From assembly GCF_029784155.1 (NCBI RefSeq), contig NC_073693.1, positions 183,913,802 through 183,977,801 on the forward strand: 64,000 nt of DNA. The letters are read 5' to 3'. The DNA is from Uranotaenia lowii (lineage: Eukaryota > Arthropoda > Insecta > Diptera > Culicidae). Below the pieces are notes generated by a model. The model saw only the letters and a program-made list of their open reading frames with translations. It did not search any database and was not told the DNA's origin. Of the stretch, positions 62,388-64,000 are shown piece by piece. Position numbers and translations under genes: made by a program. The first letter of the stretch is position 1. Every line of letters starts with the position of its first letter.

Positions 62388-64000
62388 TTTTATTTATTTA
62401 TTTATTTATTGTTCACGGTCTTCGATAACTCAATATCATACAGACTGGTTACTTAAACTACGCTGAGGCGACATCCATTAATTACGTAACGCAAAAAAGG
62501 GACTTTTTTTACCCCCTCCCCTCCGCATGTCACAAATCGTAACGCTGCGTCCTACCCACCGATAAAAGTTACGTAACGCTGATTAACACCCCCTCCCCTC
62601 TTCTCATTGTTTTGAATTCTGAAGGTTAAAAAACGAATTTAAACATAATGGTTTTTTCATCATTCTTCAAATCACATACAACAGAATAAACTGAGTTAAT
62701 ATCTGCCCAGATTGCTTCTTAGAACTCAATAATGATAACTCTCTGTTAACACTGATTGATTGTCTTATTCCGAGTTTCCATGTGCGTGTTAGCTGATGGT
62801 CTAAAAAGTCTCTCTCAAAATCTTCATGAAAGGAAAAGATACCAACCAGAGGGATCTAAGTAAGCATCGATCGTTCGGAGATGTGTTTGACAGTCGTTCC
62901 CGAAGATGTTCTACATCATCATGAAGATAAAGAAAAAAAAATCTAAAGCATAGTTTGAAGGAACGAGAGCTTTTGTTGAGGTTTACTGAAATTTGTAAAA
63001 CATTAACTGAGAAGAACTGGAAAAGGTGAATGGTGGCAAAGATTGGATTACTTATGGAACAAGCCTCAAACTGTGAAAGTTTCGAGTATGATCAATCCAT
63101 TTTTTGTATTATTTTTTTTTTAGTATTCTACATGGCAAATTGAAAATTATCACTTCAAACCCGAATCTTATAGAATCATGTGAAGTGTTTGGCAAGGAAC
63201 TCCACGCTTCATTCCTCCCTCTTGTTCCTGTATCTTTTGCGTTTTACATCACATGGTTGGCCTGGCCTTAGTAGTTTCTGCAATGCATGTTCGATATTTC
63301 AGATATCTACAATAGTGAAACGACAAATGCGGATCGCAAGTTTATCATTTTCCAGGATTCCTTCAAGTTTCGGCCATGTTGGTGTTAGAAGACGAAGAAG
63401 AAGAGGAAGAAGAATAAATGGAAAAGATACAAACTAATTAGAATAATATTGAAGCTTACAAATTTGGTTTACATTCCCCTGGAAGATTTGCATGATATCA
63501 AAATAGCTGCGATAAAAATGAAATTTTTCAAAAGAGAAAATCGTTACGTAGCGATGAGCATACTTCCCCCCTCCCCTATGTCACAATTCGTAGCGTTACG
63601 TAATGAATGGATGCCCCCTCAAAACTATCCTTACTTATATTAAAATCAAAACACACGTACACTTGGTTGAACAATCTACAAGAGATGTCAAATGGCTGAT
63701 AAAATTCATTTCTTCCATAATTGTTTAATCTTAGCGGCTCGAAATTTCTTAGAGAACGAGATGGAACATGATACGGTATCATTTCGATGAGACTGGCACT
63801 ATCTGCCAGTGTTCCCGGATATGACGTCGAATATGAAAAGCCGACGAAGCAGCACAGCACGTGAACCGATTGGTTCGATGTTCAAGATTCCACATCGGCC
63901 ATGGTAGGAGGGAAGTCGTTGAGGTTCATTCCATGGTAAATTTGGAAGCGCGTATCGCAGGAACCGCTTCTGGATTGACTCAAGTAGTTTCAGCCCGCCA
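62388..64000 (-). mobile_element. Non-LTR retrotransposon 3' end, split by a MITE and cut by the window edge
   Basis: Minus strand from 64000: LLESIQKRFLRYALPNLPWN, then a frameshift near 63850, then IPYHVPSRSLRNFEPLRLNN and FYQPFDISCRLFNQVYVCFD. This is the post-RT C-terminal region of Jockey/I-type ORF2. After the MITE at 62467-63617 the 3' UTR resumes with GACCGTGAACAATAAATAAA and an (AAAT)n tail at 62388-62412. Confidence 0.8.
62467..63617. mobile_element. 1.15 kb element, GGCGACATCCATTAATTACG end
   Basis: Left GGCGACATCCATTAATTACG, right reversed GGGGGCATCCATTCATTACG. The right 140 bp match 35876-36032. It carries repeated TTACGTAACG motifs and C-rich tracts. Non-coding. Inserted in the non-LTR element. 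Confidence 0.75.

Overview
This is a 64 kb piece of an AT-rich, transposon-laden animal nuclear genome. It is most likely from a culicine mosquito. The reasons are mosquito-style ITmD37E (Tc1/mariner-related) transposase copies, a tRNA-derived SINE that resembles the Feilai type, mosquito-like non-LTR tails, and very long introns filled with MITEs. The species call is inference; no search was run.

One host gene is well supported. It is on the minus strand in 12 exons between 22748 (ATG) and 653 (TGA). All splice phases agree and give an open reading frame of 892 residues: signal peptide, N-glycosylation-rich linker, cysteine-containing NRF domain, then a multi-pass acyltransferase-3 domain. 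This is the nose-resistant-to-fluoxetine (nrf-6) family. Most of its length is two transposon-filled introns, 3514-11945 and 13071-22036.

Layout: 1-3515 holds the compact 3' half of the gene. 3516-11945 is a large intron with a TA-flanked MITE (4060-5300), a dispersed repeat split by a 1.5 kb element with a 9-bp target duplication (6203-7693), a palindromic repeat zone (about 8040-8990), and a MITE at 9074-11385 that itself carries a SINE and a second MITE. 11946-13070 holds four exons. 13071-22036 is the first intron, with nested SINEs, nested MITEs, a deleted ITmD37E copy, a tRNA-like gene with a 191-bp duplication, and two more MITEs. 22037-22748 is exon 1. Upstream of the gene come two truncated non-LTR elements (23722-24034 and about 24068-24545), an ITmD37E element with intact ends and a broken transposase (24960-26266), a 3 kb nest of MITEs (27358-30349), a 4.5 kb element (31499-36032), and a signal peptidase complex subunit 3 pseudogene (36385-36814). 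Further right are more MITEs (39543-40608, 41008-41377, 42796-42997), a 1.36 kb array of a 13-bp repeat (45610-46968), an interrupted ITmD37E relic (48281-50734), a repeat of the CTAGCTGACCCGG type (51153-52480), a non-repeated GC-richer island that may be the first exon region of another gene (54640-56030), and a non-LTR tail split by a MITE (62388-64000).

Apart from the nrf-6-like gene nothing here looks like a working protein gene. The main interest is the insertion record: several elements can be dated relative to each other from target duplications and from an uninterrupted copy of the same repeat in the window. Several MITE families also share one end architecture: TA target, a CCGT- or GGGG-type terminus, and a motif stated twice in the first 45 bases.
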